DNA of 64,000 nucleotides from an uncultured Pelagibacteraceae bacterium. Its GTDB lineage: Bacteria; Pseudomonadota; Alphaproteobacteria; Pelagibacterales; Pelagibacteraceae. Position numbers and translations under genes: made by a program. Shown here piece after piece: positions 44,469 through 54,571 of this stretch. Below the pieces are notes generated by a model. That model was given only the letters and a program-made list of their open reading frames with translations, was not told the DNA's origin and did no database searches. The stretch lies in contig CACLWW010000001.1 of the NCBI GenBank assembly GCA_902610755.1, forward strand, positions 1 through 64,000. The letters are read 5' to 3'. How positions within the stretch are numbered: position 1 is the stretch's first letter; the number at the start of each line of letters is the position of its first letter.

Positions 44469-46196
44469 ATGGAAATATTCAAAAGCGCTAAAACAGAAGC
44501 ATCTAAAGAATTTGAAAAATTATTAGACACTCAATTCACAAAAAATCAAAGCCTTGTGGAAGGTAAAATAATTGAGGGAGTCGTTACTAAAGTAACAGAA
44601 AAATTTGCCTTTTTAGATTGTGGTCTTAAATCGGAAGCAATTTTAGATATTAATGAATTAAAAACCATCGGACTTGAAAAAAAAATTAAAGTTGGTGAAA
44701 AAATTCAGGTTTTGCTAGAACGTCTCGAGGACCGAGAAGGAAATGTTGTCGTTTCAGCAAGTAAAGCACAAAAGATAAAAGGGTGGAACATTTTACTAGA
44801 GTGTTACGAAAAAAATGAACCTATAACTGCACGGTTTATTAGCCGAACTAAAGGAGGAGCTATATGTGAACATATTGATACAGGTTTTTTAATGTTTTGT
44901 CCCGGAAGCCAGATTCACACAACACCTCTTAAGGATATCACTGAACTTTTTAATGAACCACAAAAATTTGCAATTATAAAAGCTGATAAAGCCCGAGGAA
45001 ATTTGTGTGTTTCAAGAAGACAAATACTAGAGTCAGGCAAAAAAGAAGACAAAGCAAAAATTATTGAAAAGTATAAGGTTGGATCGATTCTGAAAGATGC
45101 GATCTGTAAGGGTGTTGGGTCATTTGGAGTTTTTTTTAATGTTAACAACGAACTTGATGTACTGGTTCACCAATCTGAGGTGAGTTATTCAAGAGTGAAT
45201 GATTTACAAGATGTCTTTTCTGTCGGTGACAAAAGTGATTTAAAAGTCATTTCAATTGATAAAGAAAAAATGCAAGTTGGATGTTCAATAAAACAGCTTT
45301 CTCCTGACCCATTTGAAAAAATTTCTAATTACGAACTTAACAAAAAATATGAAGCAAAGGTTATTAAACTTATGGAGTTCGGAATTTTTGTAGAGCTCGA
45401 GCCAAATTTAACGTGCTTATTACACTCGAGCCAAATAAGTTGGTCAAAAAAAAATGTTAACCCAAAAAAAGCTTTTAAAGTAGGTAGCATGATACCTGTA
45501 ATCATTACGGAGATAGATAATGAAAAACGAAGGATTGCTGTATCTCATAGGCTAACACTTGATAATCCTTTCAAAGTTTTAGCTGATAAGAGTCCAGTCG
45601 GAAGTACAATTGAAGGAATAGTAGAAAGTTCAAATGATTATGCCATTTATGTTAAATTGAATGGATACGATATTTCAGGATTTTTACACTGTAATGATCT
45701 TCACTACACAAATGATCCTGAAACTGAATTAAAAAAATATAAAATTGGAGATAAAATTAAAGTTAAAATTTTGGAAATTAAAGAAGATCAACAAAAGGTT
45801 AGGGTTGGTCTAAAACAAACTCAAAAAGATCCTTTTGACTACTTCAAAGATAAAAAAATTAATGACACTATTACGGTAAAAATAATATCATCTGACAATA
45901 AAGGTTTAGTCGTTCAGCCAGAAGGATGTGAAATGAATGTATTAATTAAAAAATCTCAAATAGCTGTAAACGCAAGCGATGCCCGTCCATCAAGATTTGT
46001 TGGTGGAGAGCGTATTGATTCTGCAATAGCTGAACTGAACCTTGAAAAAAGAAAAGTATCGCTAAGTATTAAACTTCTTGAAGAAATACAAAAAAAAGAA
46101 GCTCTGGACAAATACGGTGCTGAAGGTTCTGGAAAAAATCTACCTTTTTCGACCTTATCTGATAAACTGAAAAAAAAAGATAAAGAAAAAAAATAG
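44469..46196 (+). CDS. rpsA: 30S ribosomal protein S1
   Basis: Repeated S1 domains; follows aroA. Confidence 0.95.
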   Translation: MEIFKSAKTEASKEFEKLLDTQFTKNQSLVEGKIIEGVVTKVTEKFAFLDCGLKSEAILDINELKTIGLEKKIKVGEKIQVLLERLEDREGNVVVSASKAQKIKGWNILLECYEKNEPITARFISRTKGGAICEHIDTGFLMFCPGSQIHTTPLKDITELFNEPQKFAIIKADKARGNLCVSRRQILESGKKEDKAKIIEKYKVGSILKDAICKGVGSFGVFFNVNNELDVLVHQSEVSYSRVNDLQDVFSVGDKSDLKVISIDKEKMQVGCSIKQLSPDPFEKISNYELNKKYEAKVIKLMEFGIFVELEPNLTCLLHSSQISWSKKNVNPKKAFKVGSMIPVIITEIDNEKRRIAVSHRLTLDNPFKVLADKSPVGSTIEGIVESSNDYAIYVKLNGYDISGFLHCNDLHYTNDPETELKKYKIGDKIKVKILEIKEDQQKVRVGLKQTQKDPFDYFKDKKINDTITVKIISSDNKGLVVQPEGCEMNVLIKKSQIAVNASDARPSRFVGGERIDSAIAELNLEKRKVSLSIKLLEEIQKKEALDKYGAEGSGKNLPFSTLSDKLKKKDKEKK

Positions 46197-46208
46197 GTAA
46201 AATATAAA

Positions 46209-46496
46209 TTGCCGATAACTAAGTCAGAATTAGTAAAACAGCTGTCTAAAACTTACCCCAATCTATTGAAAAAAGATTTAGAGAAATTTTTTGATATATT
46301 CATAAACGAGGTAAAATTAGCTCTTAAAAATGATGAAAGAGTTGAACTTCGTGGGTGGGGTGTTTTTTCTACCAAAAACCAAAAAAGCAAAACTTCAAGA
46401 AATCCGAAAACTGGAGAGAAATTAATTGTTGAAGAAAAAAAAAGCATAAATTTTAAAATGTCAAAAGATCTGTTTAGTGAGATTAACAATGAATAA
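46209..46496 (+). CDS. ihfB: Integration host factor beta / HU-family DNA-binding protein (TTG start)
   Basis: SELVKQLSKTYPNLLKKDLEKFFDIF…RVELRGWGVFSTKNQKSKTSRNPKTGE. Confidence 0.92.
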   Translation: MPITKSELVKQLSKTYPNLLKKDLEKFFDIFINEVKLALKNDERVELRGWGVFSTKNQKSKTSRNPKTGEKLIVEEKKSINFKMSKDLFSEINNE

Positions 46497-47163
46497 AAAA
46501 AAAATATTTATTGCTGTAGATACTAATACAGTCTCCAAAGCAAAAAAAATAATTAGAGACACACAAACAAAAAAAATTCAAGTAGGTTATAAATTTGGCC
46601 TTGAATTTTTTTACTCAAAAGATGGGAGAAAATTTCTTTCAAAATTAAAGAATCAAACAATTTTTTTAGATTTAAAACTTAATGATATCCCAAACACTTT
46701 AAGATCGGCGATGAGATCATTAAAAAACTTAAGGGTTGCATATTTGACTGTTCATTTAAGCTCTGGATTAAATGCTTTAAAGGCATTAAAAAAAGAGAGT
46801 AAAAATATTAAAATTGCCGGTGTAACGACACTAACCTCGTTAAATAATAATGATTTAAAAGAGATTGGATATAATAAAAAGGTCAACGAACTTGTTAGGC
46901 ATCAAGCCAAACTTGCCACAAAAGCAAAATTAGATGCAATAGTCTGTAGTGGACATGAAATAAGATCAGTTAAGAGAGTGTTTAAAAAAGAAATAATTAC
47001 ACCTGGAATCAAGTTACACAATACAAAAAATGATCAAAAAAGAGTTATGAAGCCCAATGACGCTTTTGCTGCAGGAAGTAATTGGTTGGTAATGGGTAGA
47101 TCAATAACAAATGGTAATATTAAAAAGAATATTAAGAATTTACTAGAAATTTTAGAGGACTAA
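46489..47163 (+). CDS. pyrF: Orotidine 5'-phosphate decarboxylase
   Basis: FLDLKLNDIPNTLRSAM, CSGHEI, TPGIKLHNTKNDQKRVMKPNDAFAAGSNWLVMGRSIT. Confidence 0.94.
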   Translation: MNKKKIFIAVDTNTVSKAKKIIRDTQTKKIQVGYKFGLEFFYSKDGRKFLSKLKNQTIFLDLKLNDIPNTLRSAMRSLKNLRVAYLTVHLSSGLNALKALKKESKNIKIAGVTTLTSLNNNDLKEIGYNKKVNELVRHQAKLATKAKLDAIVCSGHEIRSVKRVFKKEIITPGIKLHNTKNDQKRVMKPNDAFAAGSNWLVMGRSITNGNIKKNIKNLLEILED

Positions 47164-47780
47164 TGCAATCTAAGATTTGTGGTGTAAAGGATAGTGAAAC
47201 ATTAAACTTTTTAATAAACTATAAATACCCACCTGAATTAATTGGCTTTATTTGTAATTATCCAAAATCTAAAAGATTTGTTGATATAGATTCTCTTAGG
47301 AAACTTCTCAAAGTTGATAATCAAAAGTCCCGATTTGTTTCTGTACTGGTAAAACCTGATGAATTTATTTTAAACGAAATGCAAAAACTAAATTTTGATT
47401 ATTTTCAAATTTATGATTGTAATCCTGATGAAATAAAATCAATAAAAAAGAAATATAACAAAAAAATAATTTCTGCAATTACCGTAGAGACTAAAGAAGA
47501 TATTCTCAAATATAAGGAATACGAGGATTGTTCTGATATAATATTATTTGACAGTAAGGGGTATGAAAAATCATTAGAATTTGACCACACTTTAATGAAA
47601 AATGTGCCAGTCAATATTAATAGGATGATAGCTGGAAACATTAAACACAACGATAATCTTGATAAGTTTATGAAAATTTGTAATTATATTGATATATCTG
47701 GGGGCTTAGAGACATCTGGATTAAAAGACATTTCTAAAGTAAAAATTTTCTTAGACAACGTTAAAAAATTAAATGATTAA
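47163..47780 (+). CDS. trpF: Phosphoribosylanthranilate isomerase
   Basis: SKICGVKDSETLNFL, IAGNIKHND, DISGGLETSGLKDISKV. Confidence 0.92.
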   Translation: MQSKICGVKDSETLNFLINYKYPPELIGFICNYPKSKRFVDIDSLRKLLKVDNQKSRFVSVLVKPDEFILNEMQKLNFDYFQIYDCNPDEIKSIKKKYNKKIISAITVETKEDILKYKEYEDCSDIILFDSKGYEKSLEFDHTLMKNVPVNINRMIAGNIKHNDNLDKFMKICNYIDISGGLETSGLKDISKVKIFLDNVKKLND

Positions 47781-48987
47781 ATTAAAGAAAAAAACCCCTC
47801 TTATTGACCAGCACGATAAGTTTGGATTTTATGGAAATAAATTTGGTGGAAACTATTGTGCAGAAACAATGCGAAAACCAATTGAGGATTTATCTAACCT
47901 TTTTGAAAAATTAAGAAAAGATAGGAAATTTCTTAAAAAAAGAGATAATTATTTCGAACATTATCTAGGTGGTGAAACGCCCTTTTTTAAATTAGAAAAT
48001 TTAACTAGACATTTAGGTGGAGCTCAAATTTGGTGTAAAGACGTGTCAGCTATAAACGGTGATGCGCATAAGGCATATCACGCAACGGTCAACGCATTGA
48101 TTTGTAAAGAAAGTGGTAAACGTTATATAGCAGGTGATACTGGTGCTGGAATGTTCGGAAAAAATCTTGCAATGGCAGCAAAAAAAATGAATTTAAAGTG
48201 TAAGATTTTTATGGGAACAAAAGATATTTCTAGACAAGCACCTAATGTAAAATTCATGCGTGACGCAGGTGCTGAAGTTGTGCCTGTTGACTCAGGTTCA
48301 AAGACTTTGGTGGACGCTGTTTCTGAGTGTATGCGCCACTATGTTTCAAACTGTGATAATACACATCTAGCGGTAGGTTCAGCAATTGGCTGCAATATTT
48401 TTTTAAAAATTTGTGCATGGTCAACTTCTCAAATTTCAAGAGAATTAAAAAAACAATTAGTAAAAGAGTTTGGTAAAATACCGAAACTAAAATTAATCAA
48501 TGTCATAGGTGGGGGAAGTAGCGCTCTAGGATTTTGGAATGAGTTCATTGACTTCGATAAAAAACATGTTGAGCTAATTGGTGTTGAAGCAAAGTATGCT
48601 GCACCTTTATCTACAAATGCAAAAGTAGCTATTTTGCATGGGGCTGCACAATATTGTTTGACTGATAAAGAAGGTCAAATAGCAGAAACCCATTCATTGA
48701 GTGCGGGTTTAGATTATCCAGGTTCGAGTCCATTACATGGATTATTAAAAGACTCTGGAAGAGCGCGATACACTAATGCTTCAGATAAAGAGGCATTAGC
48801 TGCTTTCAAGTTAATCACTAAATTAGAAGACATAAGACCAAGTTTGGAACCAGCGCATGCATGGAGCGAATGTATTCGTTTAGCTCCAAAATTGAAAAAA
48901 AGTGATGTGATTGTAGTCAATAATTGTGGAAAAGGTTACAAAGATAAAAAGATCTATATTGAGCAATTAGGATATTATCCGAAATGA
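47773..48987 (+). CDS. trpB: Tryptophan synthase subunit beta
   Basis: FGFYGNKFGGNYCAETM, GDAHKAYHATVNAL, GGGSSALGFWNEF. Confidence 0.95.
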   Translation: MIKLKKKTPLIDQHDKFGFYGNKFGGNYCAETMRKPIEDLSNLFEKLRKDRKFLKKRDNYFEHYLGGETPFFKLENLTRHLGGAQIWCKDVSAINGDAHKAYHATVNALICKESGKRYIAGDTGAGMFGKNLAMAAKKMNLKCKIFMGTKDISRQAPNVKFMRDAGAEVVPVDSGSKTLVDAVSECMRHYVSNCDNTHLAVGSAIGCNIFLKICAWSTSQISRELKKQLVKEFGKIPKLKLINVIGGGSSALGFWNEFIDFDKKHVELIGVEAKYAAPLSTNAKVAILHGAAQYCLTDKEGQIAETHSLSAGLDYPGSSPLHGLLKDSGRARYTNASDKEALAAFKLITKLEDIRPSLEPAHAWSECIRLAPKLKKSDVIVVNNCGKGYKDKKIYIEQLGYYPK

Positions 48988-49784
48988 AAAATTCTATTAA
49001 CAACGCCTTTAAGGTTGCAAAAAAAGAAAATAGACCTGCGTTAATATCTTATACAGTTTGTGGCGATAATACTAAGGACAAATCATTACAAATACTTAAT
49101 TCAATATCAAAGGATTTAGATATCGCAGAATGGGGAATACCTCACAACTGCCCAACTGCAGACGGTAAAGATATTCAAAATAGCTCTTATAGAGCTTTAC
49201 AAAATGGTATTCGATTAAATGATATTTTTAAACTTGTAAAAAGATTTAAGAAAACAAAACCATCTAAACCAATGATATTAATGGGTTATTACCAAATGAT
49301 ATTTAATTATGGAGATAAAAAATTTATTCGAAAATGTAAAGAATCTGGTGTTGATGGGTTAATTGTTGTTGATTTATCATTTCCTGATAATAAAAATTTT
49401 GCCAAATTGTGTAAAAGAAATTCTATTTGTTTCGTTCAGTTGATAGCTCCTACTACAACTTTGAAAAGAATGAAAGAAATAATAAAGAGTTCACATGAAA
49501 TGATTTATATGATTTCAACTATATCAACTACAGGGTCTGCATTAAAATATAGTATAAAAAGAATTATTAAAAATTATAATGTTATAAAAAAAATCAAACC
49601 ATCAAAAAATGTCGTAATAGGTTTTGGTATTACCGAAAAAACTATTTCGAATCTGAGATCTGCTGACGGTCTAGTTGTTGGTAGTGCAATTTGTCGAGAA
49701 ATAACAAGAAGTTTAAAAGATAGACAAAATCCCGTCACAAATGTAAGTAAATTAGTAAGGAAACTAAAAAACAAAATTATATGA
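48984..49784 (+). CDS. trpA: Tryptophan synthase subunit alpha
   Basis: AEWGIPHNCPTADGKDIQNSSYRALQNG, MGYYQMIFNYG, VIGFGITEKT. Confidence 0.95.
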   Translation: MKNSINNAFKVAKKENRPALISYTVCGDNTKDKSLQILNSISKDLDIAEWGIPHNCPTADGKDIQNSSYRALQNGIRLNDIFKLVKRFKKTKPSKPMILMGYYQMIFNYGDKKFIRKCKESGVDGLIVVDLSFPDNKNFAKLCKRNSICFVQLIAPTTTLKRMKEIIKSSHEMIYMISTISTTGSALKYSIKRIIKNYNVIKKIKPSKNVVIGFGITEKTISNLRSADGLVVGSAICREITRSLKDRQNPVTNVSKLVRKLKNKII

Positions 49785-50713
49785 ATTGGTTGAAAAAAAC
49801 TCTTAGATTTGGTGAAAAGATAAAACAGTTATTAAAAAAAAGACCATCAAAGAGTGATATAGAAAATAGTGATTGGGCATCTTGCTGCAAAGGCCCAATT
49901 TTAAAAAAAGATCTGGAAGAAAATTTATGGGTATGTCCAGGTCCGTGTGGAAAACATTTTAGAATCAGTCCTATTCAAAGATTTGATCTTTTTTTTGGAA
50001 AAAATAATTATGAAATATTAAAAACTCCCATACCTGCGGATGATCCTTTAGAATTTGAAGATTCTTCTCCATATATAAAAAAATTAAACTCTGCGAGAAA
50101 GAAAACAAATCAAGATTGTGCAGTTATGATCGCCAAAGGTAAGGTTGAGAATATAGATGTGATAGTAGGTGCAATCAACTTTGCTTTCATGGGTGGTTCA
50201 ATAGCAACTAGTGAAGGTGAAGCAATTATTTTTGGTATTCAAAAAGCTGTTGAAGAAAAAAAACCTTTTGTGATTTTTACTTGTGGTGGTGGTCAAAGAA
50301 TGCATGAAAGTCCCCTAGCCCTTGCGCAAATGACAAGAACTACTATGGCAATTAATGACTTAAAAGAGAATAAATTACCTTATATAGTGTGTCTTACAGA
50401 TCCAACTGCTGGAGGGATCACAGCATCTTTTGCGATGCTTGGTGACATTCAAATTTCTGAACCCGGAGCCCTAATTGCATTTGCAGGTAGAAGAGTTATT
50501 GAGGGAACAGTTAAAGAAGAATTACCTGAAAACTTTCAAAAAGCTGAGCATGTTCTTGATTGTGGATTTGTAGATAACATAATACCTCGTAAAGATTTAT
50601 CAAAAAAAATTAGCCAGGTATTATCTATATTGCTAAAGAAAAATTCTGAAGTAAATTCAGAGAATAATGAACAAACTCCAGAATTTAATATCGGAACTAG
50701 AGAAGCATCATAA
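49781..50713 (+). CDS. accD: Acetyl-CoA carboxylase carboxyltransferase subunit beta
   Basis: FMGGSIATSEGEAI, TCGGGQRMHESPLALAQM, LTDPTAGGITASFAMLGD. Confidence 0.95.
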   Translation: MNWLKKTLRFGEKIKQLLKKRPSKSDIENSDWASCCKGPILKKDLEENLWVCPGPCGKHFRISPIQRFDLFFGKNNYEILKTPIPADDPLEFEDSSPYIKKLNSARKKTNQDCAVMIAKGKVENIDVIVGAINFAFMGGSIATSEGEAIIFGIQKAVEEKKPFVIFTCGGGQRMHESPLALAQMTRTTMAINDLKENKLPYIVCLTDPTAGGITASFAMLGDIQISEPGALIAFAGRRVIEGTVKEELPENFQKAEHVLDCGFVDNIIPRKDLSKKISQVLSILLKKNSEVNSENNEQTPEFNIGTREAS

Positions 50714-51935
50714 AAAAAAATTAGACCTTTCTTTAGGTCGAACTTTTAATCTTTTAAAAAAACTTGGAAACCCTCAAGACAAACTTAAAAATATAGTTAC
50801 TGTAGTAGGAACGAATGCAAAAGCAAGTATGTCATACAGTCTAAAGGCAATCCTTAATCAAGCTGGATTAAAGTGTAATATGTACACCTCTCCACATCTT
50901 CAATCCTATACTGAACGTTTTGTATTTAATGATACTGAAATTGATGAAGAAAATCTTTTTAAATTATTAGAGGATACAGAAAAAGTCTTAGGAGATGATA
51001 ATGCGACTGTTTTTGAAATACTTACATGTGCTTTTTTAAAATATGCAGAAAGCTTCAAAAACAATATCAATATAATTGAAGCTGGATTATTTCATCAATT
51101 CGATAGTACCAATGTTTTTAAAAAAAATTTAATGACATTGATTGGTGTGATACATAACGATCATTTTCAATGGTTAGATAATAAGAGTATTGACGGAGTT
51201 ATACATGAAAAAACTTGTAAGCTTTTAAACTCTAATATTTTTGTAAACAAACAGGTGAATGATGAAATAGGTAAAAAAGTGGAAGAATCTTTAGCTCAAA
51301 ATACATCAAATAAATATTTTTTTGGAAAAAACTTCAATATCTCAAGATCAGATAATAGCTTCATTCAATACCAAGATGATATTGGTGAATTGATATTACC
51401 AGAACCCAATATTCTAGGAGACCATCAACTTAATAATATTAGTACTTCAATTGCAGCATCTAGAAAAATATTTAATGTTAAAGATCAAGATATCAAATCA
51501 GGTATTCAAAATATCTCTCTTAAAGGAAGATTGCAGGAAATAAAGTCAGGAAAAATCAAAAAAATTGCAGGTAATAATAGATTGGTAGTTGACGGAGGCC
51601 ATAATATTTCAAGCAGTTATGTTATTGCAAACTGGATTAAAAAACAAAATCAAAAAGTTAATCTCGTTGTAGCTATGATGAAAGATAAGGATCATAAAGA
51701 ATTTATGAAATCTTTTGAAGGTCTAGTAAACTCAATTACTTTAATTGATATTCCTAATCAAGATGGAGGAATTTCCAAAAAAGAATTGAAGGAAAAAATA
51801 AGCGATCTCAATTTTACATTAAAAATATCCGATAGTATCGATAGTGCAATTCGATCAAATTCAAAAGATATAAATGCTATTACCTTAGTGTGTGGATCGC
51901 TTTATTTAATTGGGGAAGTCTTAAATTTAAATTAA
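50667..51935 (+). CDS. folC: Bifunctional folylpolyglutamate/dihydrofolate synthase
   Basis: VVGTNAKASMSYSLKAIL, TSPHLQSYTERF, LGDHQLNNISTSIAA. Confidence 0.93.
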   Translation: MNKLQNLISELEKHHKKKLDLSLGRTFNLLKKLGNPQDKLKNIVTVVGTNAKASMSYSLKAILNQAGLKCNMYTSPHLQSYTERFVFNDTEIDEENLFKLLEDTEKVLGDDNATVFEILTCAFLKYAESFKNNINIIEAGLFHQFDSTNVFKKNLMTLIGVIHNDHFQWLDNKSIDGVIHEKTCKLLNSNIFVNKQVNDEIGKKVEESLAQNTSNKYFFGKNFNISRSDNSFIQYQDDIGELILPEPNILGDHQLNNISTSIAASRKIFNVKDQDIKSGIQNISLKGRLQEIKSGKIKKIAGNNRLVVDGGHNISSSYVIANWIKKQNQKVNLVVAMMKDKDHKEFMKSFEGLVNSITLIDIPNQDGGISKKELKEKISDLNFTLKISDSIDSAIRSNSKDINAITLVCGSLYLIGEVLNLN

Positions 51936-52249
51936 GTATTTTCTTTAATCCAAGAAACAATATTAGATTTAGTGGTTGCTCCAACTTTTGTCGCCTTTAA
52001 TTCTCCACCAGAAAATAGGAGCATAGTTGGTATACCTCTGATTCCGTATTTTGTTGGAGTGTTAGGTTCGTTATCAATATTGTGTTTTGCAATTACAACA
52101 TCAGACATCTCATTAGAAATTTCTTCTAAGATTGGTCCGATTTGTTTGCAAGGTCCACACCACTCTGCCCAGAAGTCAACTATAACTGGTTTGCCAGCTT
52201 TAATAACTTCTGCTTCAAAATTTTCATCTGTTACGTTTACAGTAGCCAT
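51932..52249 (-). CDS. trxA: Thioredoxin
   Basis: VDFWAEWCGPCKQIGPILEEI, YGIRGIPTMLLFSGGE. Confidence 0.96.
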   Translation of the reverse strand: MATVNVTDENFEAEVIKAGKPVIVDFWAEWCGPCKQIGPILEEISNEMSDVVIAKHNIDNEPNTPTKYGIRGIPTMLLFSGGELKATKVGATTKSNIVSWIKENT

Positions 52250-52315
52250 AGTATTTATATATAAAGATTGGATTTATATTCAAGCCCAAAATGATTAAAA
52301 TTTATTTTATCCACA

Positions 52316-53746
52316 TTAAACATTTTGATATTTCTTCTCAATGGACATTACAAAATTATTTAGTTGGTCCAAAAATTTGAGATTTTTCTCGTCGTTTTCA
52401 TTGGTAAACTTATCTCTTAAATTGTCGCACTCAAAATAAAATTCTTTGCAAGTCCACCACTTCTCTTTTTTATCACTAAGAATTCTCTTAGCTATATCTT
52501 GCTTCACCTGTTTTAAAATAGATTCGGGCAGAACATGTGGAGCTTCTTGAAATATTATTTTTTTACCAAATCCAACAAGTCTTTCATCCTCAAACTTATC
52601 CAGCAGTCTTAGTTTATCTGACCAAGATGCCTCGTGCCATTTTGAGAATAAATTTGTATCTTTGTTTGGAGTGAACTTTTTATATATACTTTCTTCTGGA
52701 AGTATATCCTCTTGAGATTTTGATTGTTCTTTTTCTTCAGCAATTTCTCTTAAAGCGGTTAATATATTTTCTGAAAACTTTTCGTTACTGTTTACTAATT
52801 CAGCTCTTTTTATCAGAATATTTTTATCTATTGCATTATAGGGTTCAACATCCATACCAAATTTTTTATCCAAAATTATAGGTGCTTTGTTTGATCTGAT
52901 AGTTCTTAAAAATTTGGGTGATTTTTTCATCTCAGCTTTTAAATCATTGATCGACATTTTTAGAAGAGGCTCTACATCAACCCTTAAGTCGACTGCTTGA
53001 CCCCACTGATATATTGGATGGGTACAGAATTTCGGGTGGAGAGGAGCACAAAGGTAAAGTCTTGATTTTCCATAGAAATACTCATTTAAAGTAATAACCT
53101 TTTCTTTTTTAATAATTGTTTCTGTGTCTAGCTTATTTGCAGTTTTTAAAAAATCGTTCCAAGTTTCTGGCTGCTTTTTCTTAATTAAGCCTAGTACTTT
53201 AAGTGTGAGCTCAGCATCAAAAATTGCACTATGAGCTCCGCCAGATTCAAAACCATTCATTCTTGCTAAAGACTCTAATTTCATCACCGCGTTACCCTTC
53301 TCGTTAATTTCAGTGTTTAATATTTTATTATCAATAGCGAAAGCACCTCTTGCTATATTTAGTCCATCGTGTCTTTTGTTTGGTGAGGCATTAGTAATAT
53401 AGGGGTATCTAATACCCTTAAAAAACTCTTTTCTAATCATTTCATCATCAAAACCTATGTTTGACCATCCCATGAAGATTGCGGGACTCCACTTTTTAAA
53501 AATTGCTTCAACTTGATTTAACATCTGATAATGGCTTAGGTTCGTTTTTGTTAGCAAATCTACGTTTGTTTTATTAACGAGCAGAGCCATACACTGGGGT
53601 ATTTCACCTTCGGGTAGTCTACATCTTAGATTAAATCTATCTTTTTCTTTAAAGTTTTCATCTACCAATATTCCTCCAATTTCAATTATGCTGCCAAAAT
53701 CAGTAGAAGAACTTGATGATTCAATATCCCAAATAACAATATTCAA
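52316..53746 (-). CDS. sbcB: Exodeoxyribonuclease I
   Basis: VIWDIESSSSSTDFGSIIEIGGI (DEDD ExoI), MGWSNIGFDDEMIRKEFF, SAIFDAELT. Confidence 0.9.
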   Translation of the reverse strand: MNIVIWDIESSSSSTDFGSIIEIGGILVDENFKEKDRFNLRCRLPEGEIPQCMALLVNKTNVDLLTKTNLSHYQMLNQVEAIFKKWSPAIFMGWSNIGFDDEMIRKEFFKGIRYPYITNASPNKRHDGLNIARGAFAIDNKILNTEINEKGNAVMKLESLARMNGFESGGAHSAIFDAELTLKVLGLIKKKQPETWNDFLKTANKLDTETIIKKEKVITLNEYFYGKSRLYLCAPLHPKFCTHPIYQWGQAVDLRVDVEPLLKMSINDLKAEMKKSPKFLRTIRSNKAPIILDKKFGMDVEPYNAIDKNILIKRAELVNSNEKFSENILTALREIAEEKEQSKSQEDILPEESIYKKFTPNKDTNLFSKWHEASWSDKLRLLDKFEDERLVGFGKKIIFQEAPHVLPESILKQVKQDIAKRILSDKKEKWWTCKEFYFECDNLRDKFTNENDEKNLKFLDQLNNFVMSIEKKYQNV

Positions 53747-53851
53747 TTTTTTTCCTTTTAACTAAATGCTTTTTGTGAAGAAGATATGATCTCGCATCTA
53801 AACAAGTAGCAAGTAAATTTGTTAGTATATTAATTTAATAATTTGTCAATT

Positions 53852-54535
53852 TCATTTGACAAAAAGGTTGTAAAATTTTTCAACTCTCTCAAGAAATTTA
53901 TTTTGATAATCTAAAAGTTCATTACCTTCAATTTTAAAATCTTGAAATAGTCTGTCTACTGTACACATCAAAACAACTCCCTGTGTGATGTTGGAGTTAT
54001 AAACTGTATTATGCGCTAATGAATAGGCTCCTATTTGTAAAAAATAGTCTTCAATATACTCTTTCTTTTTTGGTTTATTACTTTGTTTAAAATCTAAAAT
54101 TGTCTCTCTACCTTCATAAACACCTATACAGTCAGCTGTGCCAGCATATTTGTTGGGGTAATATAGTGTTGCTTCAGCACCCCAAACCTCTGTTAGTTTG
54201 TTTTTTAGGCCATTATCTATAATTTCTTCTGCCATTTTTTTTGAGTGATTTTTATCATCAATTAAATCTTGATTAAGCTTTCCATGTAGAAACTCTTCAA
54301 TAAACTTGTGAATTGAGCTACCTCTACTTGATGCTTCTTTTTTGATTCTATCTGCCTCAAGCTTTCCGACTCTTTCCTTCCATGCAGCTAATGCAGCTTT
54401 GTCCTCTTCACTTTTTGTTGCTGAGAGTATAGTTGTAACAGAGGGTAAGTTAGATCCATCTAAAGAGTAGTGCCTTTTTCCTTGAATTAATGCTCGAGTA
54501 GAACTTGGATAATTAAATTTTTTATTCCATTCCAT
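53852..54535 (-). CDS. PD-(D/E)XK superfamily nuclease (MGME1/Cas4-like fold)
   Basis: SSIHKFIEEFL, KYAGTADCIGVYEGRETILDFKQSNKPK, YFLQIGAYSLAHN. Confidence 0.82.
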   Translation of the reverse strand: MEWNKKFNYPSSTRALIQGKRHYSLDGSNLPSVTTILSATKSEEDKAALAAWKERVGKLEADRIKKEASSRGSSIHKFIEEFLHGKLNQDLIDDKNHSKKMAEEIIDNGLKNKLTEVWGAEATLYYPNKYAGTADCIGVYEGRETILDFKQSNKPKKKEYIEDYFLQIGAYSLAHNTVYNSNITQGVVLMCTVDRLFQDFKIEGNELLDYQNKFLERVEKFYNLFVK

Positions 54536-54571
54536 TTGAGCTGTTATATTTGTTTTTTAATTTGAAATGAA

